64,000 bases of DNA from Armatimonadota bacterium (GTDB taxonomy: Bacteria; Armatimonadota; Chthonomonadetes; Chthonomonadales; Chthonomonadaceae), in assembly GCA_028871815.1 (NCBI GenBank), contig JAGWMJ010000004.1, positions 186,001 through 250,000 of the forward strand, read 5' to 3'. Shown piece after piece: positions 44,680-54,348 of the stretch. Both the position numbers and the translations under genes were made by a program. Position 1 is the stretch's first letter. Each line of letters opens with the position of its first letter. The notes beneath the pieces were generated by a model that was not told where the DNA came from, searched no databases, and saw only the letters and a list, made by a program, of their open reading frames with translations.

Positions 44680-47600
44680 TCACCGAATCTCGAGCGCCTG
44701 CAGCACTGCGCTGCACCGGCTGTCGGCCTTCACCTGGATGACGATGTTGCCCTGCGCGTCTGGTTCCACACCCGTCGTCCGCAGGTCGCATGCCATTCCC
44801 GTTTGCCCCGCCGCGGATCCGGGATCCCAATGCCGCCATATCGTTTCGTTGTTAATTCGGATGTCCATCGGCCTGCGACCCGGCGTGTGGTTCCATAACT
44901 CCGCGAACTTCAAATGAACCGTGTAGAGGCCGGCTGGCAGCGGCACCCGAAAAGTTAGCAGTCGGCCGGCGATGCCGGTCTGGTACAGGCCTTGATCGTA
45001 GAGTGTTGGCGACGCCTGCGTCACCGCTCGCACGGTTCGGATTGTGTGCGCACCAGGGGGAGCCTGCGCCGGTCGCCAGATGTCACCATCCCAATCGACG
45101 TAAGGTTTGGTGGCGCCGGCATCGAGCAGGACGGCCGGCCGGAATTCCGGCAGGATCTCGATCCCCTGGACGGTTGCTTCGTGTGATACCTGCAGAGGGT
45201 CCCATCCGGTATGAAAGCCAATGTCGATCCGGCCGTTACGATTCGGAACCACATACCGAAACACGCGACTGACCGCGATATGCCGGCCGTGCGCGGCCTG
45301 GCATATGTCGAAGTTCCGCAGGCGCTGCTCACCATTGATTGACACGTCAAACGGTCGTTGAAACGACCATCGCAGTCTCGGCTCTGCAAACAGCAGCCGA
45401 ACCGAGTAGATGCCATCCCCTACGGGAATGGAATATCGAAAGTCACTGCCGGATCGCCCGCGCTCGTAAAGTGCAGGCGTGGCGGGTAGTGACGGCATAG
45501 CGAATCGCGCCGCGGGCTGGCGGGCCAATCTGTGGCCGCCGCGAAACCAGCGATCGGCCGACCAACGGTTTCCGCTGCTGTCGATTACCGAGCGCCGCGA
45601 ACCGCACCAAACGCGAATCGCGCGCGGCCTGCCGTCGATGGCGGCGCGCCGGCGGTAGACAATTCGCGGCATCCACGCGATTACGCAGCCGTGCGGATTC
45701 TGTGAGTGGTCCAGCGTGAACCAGATCGTGTCCCCGGCGACTACCTTCAGTTCCAGCCGGTGGGTCACGCCCTGCAGGTCATTGTTGCGGATCCGCGCCC
45801 ATCCCGTCGCTGGCCAAACCTGGCGCTCGTTCAGGCTTATGCGTACGCGCAGCGTATCGCCCGTATTCCGGCGGTAATACTCCTTCATTACCCGCCCAAC
45901 CACCGACACTCTGCCGCCGCGCGATGCGGTCCATCCTCGGCAGCAAGCGTCCGCATCGCCGGCGCGCTGCCAGCCCCTTCCAACTCGCGCGCCACCAGAG
46001 CCTTGCCAGTACCCCTCGGCGCCCCCCGGCTGGTTTGGCGTTCCGTTCGCGTCACCGGCTGGGCTTGCCGCCGGCGCAATCCAACTCATTTTCGTAAACT
46101 CGCCATTTGCAGACTGCGTGGCGGCAGACCAGCCGCTTCTCCCCTGGCGGCTGAAAAAGCCGCCAAGGGCACAAGCCTGCACCGGTTCCCCATCGAGACG
46201 CAGCGCAGTGACCCAATCGCTTCGATTTCCATCACCGTCGACGGTTCGCACTGCATAGTCTGCCCGCGCCCGTGCGGTGGCGGAGTGGTCGAAGAAGTAG
46301 AGGCCGGTGCTCACCGAGCCGATCACAACATGGTTGCGGCTTACCTCATACCGACTTACCCAGTTATTGTCTGTTCCTGCCGACCAGTAGATCCCCACAC
46401 CGCTGTGACCGATGTTCGTCTCCTGTCGGCAATATGCTCGCCCGGGAGCGCTCGGCCGGGTGTGATCAAGGCCGCTGCCCGGGCGGTTCGGCAGGTTGAG
46501 GTAGATCAGCTCGCCGGGTGGCGTGTGCAGCAGTACGATGCCGGATTGCATCAACGATCTGCCGGTGCGGATGGTCGTTTTGCGAGTGGAGGCGAATCCG
46601 ACGCGATACCTCATTCCGGGCACCAGGCCCGCCGGACGGATCGTGACGGCGCCGGATGGTCGGTTCTTCAGAATGATGCACGCGCGGGTGGCGCCATAGT
46701 TGATGCGCTCGAACACATCCGATTCGTTATCGCCTTTAACTTTTGGTCGCAGTGCATACGACCAGCGTCCCGCTACACCCGTGGCAAGAAGATAGTGGTA
46801 AATCTCCGCGATCTGCCTCAGCTGCTCCTGATCGGCCACAGAGGCATACAGGTCCCAGCATGGTGTCATCGTAAGTAGCTGGCGCCCCGTATCCGGATCG
46901 TACCGACCGCCGGTTTTGAAAGACGGCATCAAATCCATCCACTTGTCGGGAGTTTCAAGGTACGAGAGCCACGTGTTGGTCTGTGCTCCTTCGCCGGGAT
47001 CGGAGAACATGTTCACATCGGCATACTCCTGAGTGCTGAAGGTGTGGCCAAAGCTGCCGCCACCATTGCACGTCTGAAAAGAGCTGCCTGGGAACCGCAG
47101 ACGGAACGCGGTGATCCACGCGCGGAACATGGCGTCGGTCCGGAGGTTGAATGCCGGCAGACCATCGGTACGCCACTGAAAGTCACCCCATGCGCCGACT
47201 TTGGAGGCCATCAACCCCGGCGTGGGTAGGTGGCAAAACCATAACGCCCAGTTCATGCCCATCTTGCGCAAGTAGCGCTGCGTCAGGCTGAAGTCGGGTC
47301 CTTCCCGGCTCGGCGACCAGATGTCTGGATTCTCGCTCCAGCCGGCGTCGTCCCACAGGGTTTCCATTCCCACCGTTCGCATCATGTCCGGGAAATCCAT
47401 ATCGAGCTGGCCGAGGCGGCCTGTAAAGTTCTCCTGGAGGTTACGCGCGTCGTTGTACCAGGCTGTGTCCCACTCCATTCGATCTACTTTGTCGGCCTGT
47501 GAATAGCCCCATAAGTACTGGTATTGCCAGTCGTACAACCGGCGACTCATGTCGTCCAGGCTTTGATGGAAAAGGCCGAATGTGGTGACTGGAAGGTTGA

Positions 47601-48969
47601 ATTGAATGTGCGGAAGCAGATTCAACGGGCCGGGATCGGTGACTTCACTTCGCAGTATTGGGCCACCCAAGCGGGACGGTTGCAGCGCGAACCGCCAGGA
47701 GCCGATGTAGTCCAGCGCCATGAACAGACCGTCGGGGTGATGCCCCTCACGAATTGCAGCCAACCACGGCCAATACTCACGCCCCATTTCGGATTGAATC
47801 GTCCAGGACGTAGCGCGGCTAAGCCCTTTGCTGGCCAGATCACCTTGCCCGGCGCCGTTGGTGCCGCCATGCAGCCAGTATTGACGCCACCTGGCTTGCC
47901 CAATCGCGAGCGCGGATTGAAACGGGCGAACCAACCGTACGGGAGTCATCATTGGCGACCCGTTGATCAGCGTGAGCCACGTCCGCACGACGGCAGTATG
48001 CGGAAAGGCAAGAGTGTGGAAGACCGCTTTAACCGGATAGTGATCCAGGAATATACGCAGCTCTGCCGCGGGACGCCCTCCGGCGCTCACGAGGAGCGCC
48101 TGCGAGCCTGTCACCTTCCAAACGCTTTGTGAAGGTTTGCGGGCGCGCGGACGGGACTTGATGAGTAGTACCGCGATATCCACCACGTGATAGCCACGCA
48201 AATGGCGCGCGATGCCGTGGACGGTCACAACACCATCTCTTGGCGCCGTCCATAGGCGAACAGCGTCCATCCCGGCGCCGGGATGCATCATCGTCGCGCC
48301 TACATGTGGCACATCGCCCGGAGATCGCAACCCACTGGCTTGCGCGGCGATACGCACGCGTTCACGAGCGTTCGCCTGGTACTCCACGCTGTCCAGTGGT
48401 ATGAGGCGCGACGATGTGGGCATCCAAACGCAATACCGCCAGATTGGCCCCTGGTTCAGTGACGCGCCCTGCGAACTGAACGTCTGCCCGTTTCGGTATT
48501 GCACCGAAGTGATCCACTGCATCTGGTCGCCGCGATAGTCACCGTGCGGTCCTACAGCGAAGCCGATGGCGTCGCCGCGACGCACCCGGATCGGCCCGAC
48601 GGCTGAGCCGGGATCGGCTGTGTCGTTCGAAGGCACAGCTTGACGCCACAGGGTAGCGGCTGGGACTTGCCCGGGCCCATGCCGGAACCGGACGCGGAAG
48701 ATCGGCATCCCGTCTCCCCGGGCCATTAGCACAGGCTGACCATCGAATCGGCTGTAGAGGCCGGAGAGCGTTATTCCGCCGCCTGTTGCGTGGTAAGCGA
48801 GTGTGTATTCGGGTGAGGCAATTGACCAGCTCCTGTCATCGCTCGCGGTGGTGATATGGACATCGGCACACTGCACGATGCGCCGGTGATTCGGATGCGC
48901 AGAGGCGGCGGAGGCAAGCGTTGAAAGTGCAAGCGTGGCGAAGAGCGGGGCCGAACAAGGTCGGTACAT
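44680..48969 (-). CDS. Secreted GH36-like glycosidase with Fn3-like and two malectin-like domains
   Basis: A 1429-residue exported enzyme; signal peptide YRPCSAPLFATLALSTLASAASA, with GGAG upstream of the ATG. Residues about 30-400 look like the beta-sandwich N-domain of GH36/melibiase-like enzymes. About 460-780 is the barrel, with METLWDDAGW, MNWALWFCHLPTPG, FQTCNGGGSFG and VNMFSDPGEG. FQTCNGGGSFG parallels the Cys-Ser-Gly-Gly-Gly motif of GH36. A short Fn3-like module follows (about 870-950), then two malectin-like carbohydrate-binding modules (about 1115-1275 and 1276-1429), each with a SVRLLFAE or TVHLKFAELW strand. An alpha-galactosidase-like activity on plant or microbial glycans is likely but unproven. 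Confidence 0.78.
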   Translation of the reverse strand: MYRPCSAPLFATLALSTLASAASAHPNHRRIVQCADVHITTASDDRSWSIASPEYTLAYHATGGGITLSGLYSRFDGQPVLMARGDGMPIFRVRFRHGPGQVPAATLWRQAVPSNDTADPGSAVGPIRVRRGDAIGFAVGPHGDYRGDQMQWITSVQYRNGQTFSSQGASLNQGPIWRYCVWMPTSSRLIPLDSVEYQANARERVRIAAQASGLRSPGDVPHVGATMMHPGAGMDAVRLWTAPRDGVVTVHGIARHLRGYHVVDIAVLLIKSRPRARKPSQSVWKVTGSQALLVSAGGRPAAELRIFLDHYPVKAVFHTLAFPHTAVVRTWLTLINGSPMMTPVRLVRPFQSALAIGQARWRQYWLHGGTNGAGQGDLASKGLSRATSWTIQSEMGREYWPWLAAIREGHHPDGLFMALDYIGSWRFALQPSRLGGPILRSEVTDPGPLNLLPHIQFNLPVTTFGLFHQSLDDMSRRLYDWQYQYLWGYSQADKVDRMEWDTAWYNDARNLQENFTGRLGQLDMDFPDMMRTVGMETLWDDAGWSENPDIWSPSREGPDFSLTQRYLRKMGMNWALWFCHLPTPGLMASKVGAWGDFQWRTDGLPAFNLRTDAMFRAWITAFRLRFPGSSFQTCNGGGSFGHTFSTQEYADVNMFSDPGEGAQTNTWLSYLETPDKWMDLMPSFKTGGRYDPDTGRQLLTMTPCWDLYASVADQEQLRQIAEIYHYLLATGVAGRWSYALRPKVKGDNESDVFERINYGATRACIILKNRPSGAVTIRPAGLVPGMRYRVGFASTRKTTIRTGRSLMQSGIVLLHTPPGELIYLNLPNRPGSGLDHTRPSAPGRAYCRQETNIGHSGVGIYWSAGTDNNWVSRYEVSRNHVVIGSVSTGLYFFDHSATARARADYAVRTVDGDGNRSDWVTALRLDGEPVQACALGGFFSRQGRSGWSAATQSANGEFTKMSWIAPAASPAGDANGTPNQPGGAEGYWQGSGGARVGRGWQRAGDADACCRGWTASRGGRVSVVGRVMKEYYRRNTGDTLRVRISLNERQVWPATGWARIRNNDLQGVTHRLELKVVAGDTIWFTLDHSQNPHGCVIAWMPRIVYRRRAAIDGRPRAIRVWCGSRRSVIDSSGNRWSADRWFRGGHRLARQPAARFAMPSLPATPALYERGRSGSDFRYSIPVGDGIYSVRLLFAEPRLRWSFQRPFDVSINGEQRLRNFDICQAAHGRHIAVSRVFRYVVPNRNGRIDIGFHTGWDPLQVSHEATVQGIEILPEFRPAVLLDAGATKPYVDWDGDIWRPAQAPPGAHTIRTVRAVTQASPTLYDQGLYQTGIAGRLLTFRVPLPAGLYTVHLKFAELWNHTPGRRPMDIRINNETIWRHWDPGSAAGQTGMACDLRTTGVEPDAQGNIVIQVKADSRCSAVLQALEIR

Positions 48970-49100
48970 TGCGTCTCCACAGCGAAGCCGGGCGGATGGA
49001 GGGATGGTACCCGGCCCAGAGCGCAGTTAGGCCGCATTGCTGCCCTGGTCGCGTGAAGGCGGACCGCGTCAATGCCGGAGGCGAGAACTGTAACCCGCGA

Positions 49101-50498
49101 TTATGGCTGGAAGGGATACGGCTGGAACACGGGCCGATGAACCAAACGTCGCGGCCGTTCGGTGATCCGCAGCGTCATCGATACGTTTCGACCGGCACGT
49201 AATACGGTCGCCGGTACTTCGGCGCCGGGTCGCAGCGAAACAGACAGCGCGCGCACCTGGCTCGACGTGGTGATTATGACGCCGTTGATCGAGACGAACG
49301 CATCACCCGGCTCAATGCCGCTCGTATACGCTGGCGAACCTGGGAAGACACCGATTACCAGAACGCGTCGAGCAGCATCGAGCACGCCGTTGTGCCAATC
49401 CTCTTTTGCCTGTTCACGGGGAATCACGCCGATCCATCCCCTCTTGATGGGTTTGCCGCTCCGCAGGTCGGCGATGGTGCCCTTGAGGCTGTTGATCGGC
49501 ACCGCAAATCCTGCGCTGCTGACGGGCAGGGCAAAGAAGCTGAACACGCCGTTCTGCGGTGGCGCACCCGGCGTTCCGGGCAAGGGCCGCACGGTCACGG
49601 TTGTGGACGTATCGCGGTCGCCGCCTGCACCGGCCGGTGGACCGGGTCTCGGTGGAACAGCACCGCCGGTGCGGCCACTTCTCGCCCGTGACTCGTCCCT
49701 TCCGCCGGTGGCGCCGGGTCGAGGTCCCAGACCGGCAAAAAGGTTCTGTGGGAAGTAGTGGTCACCGGGAACTGCAACTACAATTCCCACTACATCACCA
49801 TCGGCATCCAGTAGCGGCGCGCCGCTTGTCCCGGCCCCTATGGTACCTGCCACCTGAATCAATGCTGGATAGAAGTGCCCGCCGGAGAATGCGCCATTGT
49901 TGCGAATGCCGCCTACCAGGTTCAGCGAGGCCGAGTTGTGTTCGCCGTTCTGGTTTCCAATAGAGATGGTGAAGTTACCGACGGCAAGGGTGCTGGAGTC
50001 GCCGAGCCGCAGCGCCGGAAGGTTGACCTTGCCCTGCAGCTGGAGCAAGCCGACATTAAGCACCGAGTCGATACCAAGAGTCCGCGCCTTCACGCGCACG
50101 CCCTGGTCGGTGACGATTACGGGATTCGTCATGCCCTCCAAAACATCGGCCGAGGTAAGCACATAGCCATCGCCGATGCAAAACCCCGTACCCGATTTTG
50201 GCGGTGCCGGCAGCGCCGGCCGGCGCGCCGGACCCGGTGGTCTTGGTGCGGCCGGCTGTGTGGCGCCGGCGGGCTGGGCAGGAGCGACTCCTGGTTGAAT
50301 TGGCCGCGCTCGCTCCAGCGCTATCATGGTGATGGGTCGGTCATCGTACACGGTAACCACCGATGGCCGGCAGCGCGTTACGATCTGCGCGACATCGGCG
50401 CCGAGTTGACTTAGCAGTGATTGAGCGCCCGCCGCCGGACAAAGCGCAACCAATATGGAGCAGATAGCGCAAATGCGCGCTGCACGGCAACTTACCAT
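49101..50498 (-). CDS. HtrA-like protein with PDZ domain, catalytic His and Asp lost
   Basis: A 465-residue exported trypsin-like protein with signal peptide (AICSILVALCPAAGA). The chymotrypsin fold is clear (GTGFCIGDGYVLTSADVLEG; LPALRLGDSSTLAVGNFTISIGN; GAGTSGAPLLDADGDVVGI) and a C-terminal PDZ domain follows (GVFPGSPAYTSGIEPGDAFVSINGV). At the triad, the His of TNAHVV is Asp118, the Asp of TDLAVL is Asn148, and only Ser225 (GTSGAP) remains. A long Pro-rich insert sits before the fold and another Gly/Pro-rich one before the PDZ. ATG 50498 has GGGAG upstream. It overlaps the end of the anti-sigma gene, so the three genes form an operon. A non-proteolytic chaperone or sensor role is inferred. 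Confidence 0.82.
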   Translation of the reverse strand: MVSCRAARICAICSILVALCPAAGAQSLLSQLGADVAQIVTRCRPSVVTVYDDRPITMIALERARPIQPGVAPAQPAGATQPAAPRPPGPARRPALPAPPKSGTGFCIGDGYVLTSADVLEGMTNPVIVTDQGVRVKARTLGIDSVLNVGLLQLQGKVNLPALRLGDSSTLAVGNFTISIGNQNGEHNSASLNLVGGIRNNGAFSGGHFYPALIQVAGTIGAGTSGAPLLDADGDVVGIVVAVPGDHYFPQNLFAGLGPRPGATGGRDESRARSGRTGGAVPPRPGPPAGAGGDRDTSTTVTVRPLPGTPGAPPQNGVFSFFALPVSSAGFAVPINSLKGTIADLRSGKPIKRGWIGVIPREQAKEDWHNGVLDAARRVLVIGVFPGSPAYTSGIEPGDAFVSINGVIITTSSQVRALSVSLRPGAEVPATVLRAGRNVSMTLRITERPRRLVHRPVFQPYPFQP

Positions 50499-51319
50499 GC
50501 GGTGGAATCTCCCGATTCCGGCGACCATGACGCCGTGGTTGGAGTTACGTTACCGGCGCCATAGCCGCCGATCACATAGTGGCGCTGCGGCTGCTGCTCT
50601 GCAGACATCGAGACAGGCGCCATTACGTACTCAAACCGCGACCTGGGCTCTTGCTGGCCGGCGCCGTCGAGTGACGCAAGCTCCATCTGGCTGTTGTTGC
50701 CGGGCGAGAGGCGGCTGCGCAGCGCCTTTTTGGCAGTGGCACCTACAGTTGACCGCGGGTGAAAGACGGCATTCTGTACCGAAACGTGATGACGCGTGGG
50801 TAACATGGCAAGCCGTATCGGCGGGTGCACCACGGCGCGTGGCTGTCGATGTGTGTCAGCGGCAATTACAACCTTAGGATGGCTCCGCACAGGTACGACC
50901 GCCGACGAGCCGGCTGAGTTCGGTGCAACCGTGGCGAATCTCGTTCCTCCGAAATTGTGCGTAGATGCCAACTGTGGTGCTTGTGATCGAACAACCAACA
51001 GAAGTGCGACGGCCAATGCACCGCAAAGGCTGCCGGCGCCGGTGAGGAGAATGGTACGGCGCGAATGGCCCCTCGCTGCCGGCTGTAGGTGAGGAAGAAT
51101 GGCGGCGAAGTTACCGGCGCAGGTTGGCAATGGCCGCGAGCGGGCGGCGGCAAACGTTGCCGTGAGCCGCTGTTCCAAGGCTAGCTCTTGGCGGCAGCGT
51201 GCGCAGCCGACCAGATGCTCCTCCAGGCGTACTTTGCTTGCGCCGTGCAGCTCGCCGGTTGCATAGTCCCACAACTGCGGTGCAAAGTGCCGACACCGTT
51301 GCGTGCGAAGATGGATCAT
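50492..51319 (-). CDS. Membrane-anchored anti-sigma factor (zf-HC2)
   Basis: A 275-residue protein. The N-terminal zinc anti-sigma domain has CRHFAPQLWDYATGELHG and EEHLVGCARCRQE. A helix at about 88-110 (TILLTGAGSLCGALAVALLLVV) follows, then a long basic, Ser/Ala-rich external region with no known domain. The ATG overlaps the sigma-factor stop (ATGA) and the 3' end overlaps the HtrA-like gene. By analogy with RseA it should hold the sigma factor at the membrane and release it on an envelope signal. Confidence 0.85.
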   Translation of the reverse strand: MIHLRTQRCRHFAPQLWDYATGELHGASKVRLEEHLVGCARCRQELALEQRLTATFAAARSRPLPTCAGNFAAILPHLQPAARGHSRRTILLTGAGSLCGALAVALLLVVRSQAPQLASTHNFGGTRFATVAPNSAGSSAVVPVRSHPKVVIAADTHRQPRAVVHPPIRLAMLPTRHHVSVQNAVFHPRSTVGATAKKALRSRLSPGNNSQMELASLDGAGQQEPRSRFEYVMAPVSMSAEQQPQRHYVIGGYGAGNVTPTTASWSPESGDSTAW

Positions 51320-51945
51320 TGTGCGTCACCCGTGCGGTAGACCGATTCCAGCCGCTCCCTCAGCCGTTTGCGTGCCCGAAAAATCCTCAGTTTGGCGCTG
51401 GCGGCCGAAATACCAAGTATCGAACCGATTTCGCTGCAGCTCATTCCTTCCAGTTCGTGCATTACAATCAGATTACGGGCATCGTGCGGCATATTCTTAA
51501 CGATGCGCATGAGAAGGTCCGCATCGTCCGCGCTTACCGTGGCATCGAATGGGTCAACTCCCCCTTCAACAGTGCGGACATACTCTGGGGGATCAACCGG
51601 ATCGTACAGGACCTCAGCTCGTCGCTCCCGGATTTTGGCTCGATCACGGCAGACGTTGCTGCAAATCGTCAACAGCCACGTTAGCAGGCTGCAATCATTT
51701 CGGAACCGGGGAAACGCGCGAAATGCGCGTATGAAAGTCTCCTGGCGAGCGTCGTCGGCATCGTCGCGATCATTCAACAGGTACCAGGCATGCCGGAACA
51801 CCTGCGCTCCATACTGGGCGTAGACTTGCGAGAATGCCTCGGTATCGCCGGCGCGGCAACGTACAACGAGTTGATCGTCGGCTATCCGCACGCGTACCTC
51901 TTGAACCGCGAGTGTCGTCACAAAAGCGCCCCCCGTCTTGTACAT
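51316..51945 (-). CDS. ECF-type RNA polymerase sigma factor
   Basis: A 209-residue sigma factor of the RpoE-like group. Region 2: DRDDADDARQETFIRAFRAFPRF with SLLTWLLTICSNVCRDRAK. Region 4: DARNLIVMHELEGMSCSEIGSILGISAASAKLRIFRARKRLRERL. It heads the operon sigma, anti-sigma, HtrA-like. TATACT on the minus strand at 51984-51979 could be its -10, but no -35 fits well. The remaining 159-base gap to the deacetylase gene shows nothing clear. Confidence 0.9.
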   Translation of the reverse strand: MYKTGGAFVTTLAVQEVRVRIADDQLVVRCRAGDTEAFSQVYAQYGAQVFRHAWYLLNDRDDADDARQETFIRAFRAFPRFRNDCSLLTWLLTICSNVCRDRAKIRERRAEVLYDPVDPPEYVRTVEGGVDPFDATVSADDADLLMRIVKNMPHDARNLIVMHELEGMSCSEIGSILGISAASAKLRIFRARKRLRERLESVYRTGDAQ

Positions 51946-52104
51946 TAGACGATGGCGCGGCGGATCGGTATCGCGTAAAGTATAGACGAGCCGTTAGCGT
52001 GGAGCGTGTCGAATTCAGCACAATCCGTGTCGCAGGCAGGTGGCAACGCAAAGGAGGCTAGGGCAGCAGCTAGACCAGCGAGGCATTTTGCCATGGTGGC
52101 GCCA

Positions 52105-52935
52105 TTATACTGCCGATACGCGTGAGTTTTGCGAGTGTTTGTTCGGAAACCTGTGGTCGCGGAGCAACTGGCCGACCGTTACCTGCCGCCAGTGGTGCTG
52201 GCCCATCCAGTCAAAGATCGCGCCAAGGGCATGCCCTGACTCGGGGCATGCAACGTGCATCAGCGTAATGTCGCCGGCACGCAGTTTCGCCCGGAAGCGA
52301 TTTGCAATGAACGCCGGTGTTTTGCGCTGCTGGAAGGCGTCCAGCGAATCGAGTGCCCAGCCAATTGGCTGGTAGCCGGCTTTTGCCACCAGCTTCAGCG
52401 TCCGCTTGTCGCAGTCGCCGTACGGGAACCGGAACAGAGGCGACGGTTTGGCGCCCGTAGCGCGCCGGATAGCGCTGGACGCCTCGGTCAACTGCTGCAG
52501 CACCTGCGCGTCCGTAAGTTTCGTAAAGTGCGGGTGTGAATATGAATGGCTGCCGATCTCCATTCCTGCCTCCGCAATCTCGCGGCATGCGGCGGGGTAC
52601 TTCTTGCAGAAGACGCCGGTGAGGAAAAACGTAGCGTGGTAGCCATGCTGTTGCAGCTGAGAGAGAATCGCCGAAACGCCACTGTCATCGCTGCCGGCGT
52701 CAAACGATACCGCAACTTCGTCGCCGCGCTGACGGCCGTTGAAAACCTTTGGAAGGGCTGCGGGAATGACCGCAGAAGTAAGCGGCTGTACCTTGTTTGG
52801 GTTGAGGAAATCCGGCCGCATCCCTGCGGCCGCTACGTGTGGACGCGAGTGACAGCCGGATGCCACGACGGCCAGCATCAGGCAAACGGAACCGGCAATC
52901 CGTTCCAACCCCCGTGCGTGTTTACTCGTTACCAA
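52105..52935 (-). CDS. Polysaccharide deacetylase (NodB homology), lipoprotein
   Basis: A 276-residue carbohydrate esterase family 4 protein. From TTG 52935 the N-terminus is a lipoprotein signal (SVCLMLAVVASGCHS). NodB motifs: SFDAGSDDSG (motif 1), GSHSYSHPHF (motif 2, H-S-x-x-H metal ligands), RFPYGD (motif 3) and LMHVACPESG (motif 5). It probably removes N- or O-acetyl groups from cell-wall or secreted glycan. The start is one base after the S41 peptidase stop, so they are co-transcribed. The start codon is not backed by a clear Shine-Dalgarno. Confidence 0.85.
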   Translation of the reverse strand: MVTSKHARGLERIAGSVCLMLAVVASGCHSRPHVAAAGMRPDFLNPNKVQPLTSAVIPAALPKVFNGRQRGDEVAVSFDAGSDDSGVSAILSQLQQHGYHATFFLTGVFCKKYPAACREIAEAGMEIGSHSYSHPHFTKLTDAQVLQQLTEASSAIRRATGAKPSPLFRFPYGDCDKRTLKLVAKAGYQPIGWALDSLDAFQQRKTPAFIANRFRAKLRAGDITLMHVACPESGHALGAIFDWMGQHHWRQVTVGQLLRDHRFPNKHSQNSRVSAV

Positions 52936-52936
52936 C

Positions 52937-54346
52937 CTAGTTGGCCGGGCCGGGCGCAACGTTTCCGGCCAGCCGCGCTCGCAGTATCTGCAGAGCCTTG
53001 TCAAGCTGCAGGTCGTGGGTCTTATCGGTAACGCCCTTCCAGCCTGCCGGCTGGGTTACGGCAACATTCGGCAGCACGCCACCGGTACCAGGAACCTTAT
53101 TCCCGTCGTTATCGTGTGTAAAGCTCAAATCGTAACCGCTTGGCGGAAAGTAGAGCTGCGTTGTGAGGCGAAGCGCACTGCCGTCATCCATCGGGAACAG
53201 AGTCTGAACTTCGCCCTTGCCGTATGTACGTTCGCCGACAACCGTTCCGGCGCCGTAGTCTTTGATCGCGGCCGTAACAATCTCGGCTGCGGAGGCACTG
53301 CTGCCGTTTGCCAGCACGACCAGTGGCATGGGATGGTAAAGCGGGTCTGGGTCGACCAGCTTCTCGTACTGTACATTGCCGGCTGCGTCACGAATGGAGA
53401 TGACCGCGTTGTGATAGGCCGCGTGCATGCGGCCGCGGATAAAGACGCTGGCGACCTGTAACGCTACGTCGAGCAGGCCGCCGGGATTTCCACGCACGTC
53501 AAACACCAGCCCGCGCATCCCCTGGGCGTCCAACGCCCGGAAAGCCACGTCCATCTGCTGCATGCTTTTTTCGTTGAATTCGCTCAGGGCAAGATGTCCG
53601 ATTTTGGCTTTCGGGTCTTCCATCCAATACTGAACTACGGGAGGCTCGACGAGCGCGCGCGTGATATCAAATGGCAGCTGCTTCTTATCCCGCAGGATGG
53701 TGAGATGAACGATGGTGCCTTTTGGTCCCTTAATCAGCTTGACCACGTCGTCGATGTTCTTACCGATGGCCGGAACCCCATCGACCTTGGCGATAATGTC
53801 GTTCGCCTTGATGCCGGCTTTCTCGGCGGGCCCACCCTGAATGGGCTCGGCCACCATGGTGTTCGGGCCGTCTTGTTGCAGCATCGCGCCGATGCCTTCG
53901 AAGTCACCCTGAGTGGTGATCGTCATTTGGCCCCATTCGCTGGGATCAAGGAACGTGGTGAACATATCCTTCAGGCTGGCGAGCATCCCTCGAATGGCGG
54001 CATAGGTCAACAACCGCTTCTGCTTGGCGTCGATGACCGTTCCATAGTGGTACTTGGCAAGAAGGCGCAGAGCGGTTTCGTAATTCTGCACCGGGTCGTC
54101 TGGCGTTACCTGGTCGCCGGCGTACGAAACTGCCGGATCTGCCGACTTCGTGGTAGCAAGGTCGCGGTCGTTCCGCGAAGCAAGCCGGATCGGCGCGCCA
54201 CCGGCATTGCTATGCCAGTTACTGCTCGCATAGCCGGATAGGATGGAGAAGCCGAGCAGGAGCGCGGCGCCCGGCACTGCTAGAAGCGCGCCGCCACGCC
54301 ACGATCGACCCCTGGTTTGAACTCGGCTGGATTCGGGTTGAGACAT
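52937..54346 (-). CDS. S41 C-terminal processing peptidase (CtpA-like), intact
   Basis: A 469-residue membrane-anchored protease with an N-terminal helix (GALLAVPGAALLLGFSILSGY). A PDZ domain (FEGIGAMLQQDG...GGPAEKAGIKANDIIAKVDG) precedes the S41 core, where VFDVRGNPGGLL, Ser352 in GSSASAAEI and Lys377 in TYGKGEVQ make up the catalytic dyad. It should cleave periplasmic or cell-wall-associated proteins. ATG 54346 lies two bases after the stop of the degenerate paralogue. The deacetylase gene follows one base later. Confidence 0.92.
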   Translation of the reverse strand: MSQPESSRVQTRGRSWRGGALLAVPGAALLLGFSILSGYASSNWHSNAGGAPIRLASRNDRDLATTKSADPAVSYAGDQVTPDDPVQNYETALRLLAKYHYGTVIDAKQKRLLTYAAIRGMLASLKDMFTTFLDPSEWGQMTITTQGDFEGIGAMLQQDGPNTMVAEPIQGGPAEKAGIKANDIIAKVDGVPAIGKNIDDVVKLIKGPKGTIVHLTILRDKKQLPFDITRALVEPPVVQYWMEDPKAKIGHLALSEFNEKSMQQMDVAFRALDAQGMRGLVFDVRGNPGGLLDVALQVASVFIRGRMHAAYHNAVISIRDAAGNVQYEKLVDPDPLYHPMPLVVLANGSSASAAEIVTAAIKDYGAGTVVGERTYGKGEVQTLFPMDDGSALRLTTQLYFPPSGYDLSFTHDNDGNKVPGTGGVLPNVAVTQPAGWKGVTDKTHDLQLDKALQILRARLAGNVAPGPAN

Positions 54347-54348
54347 CG

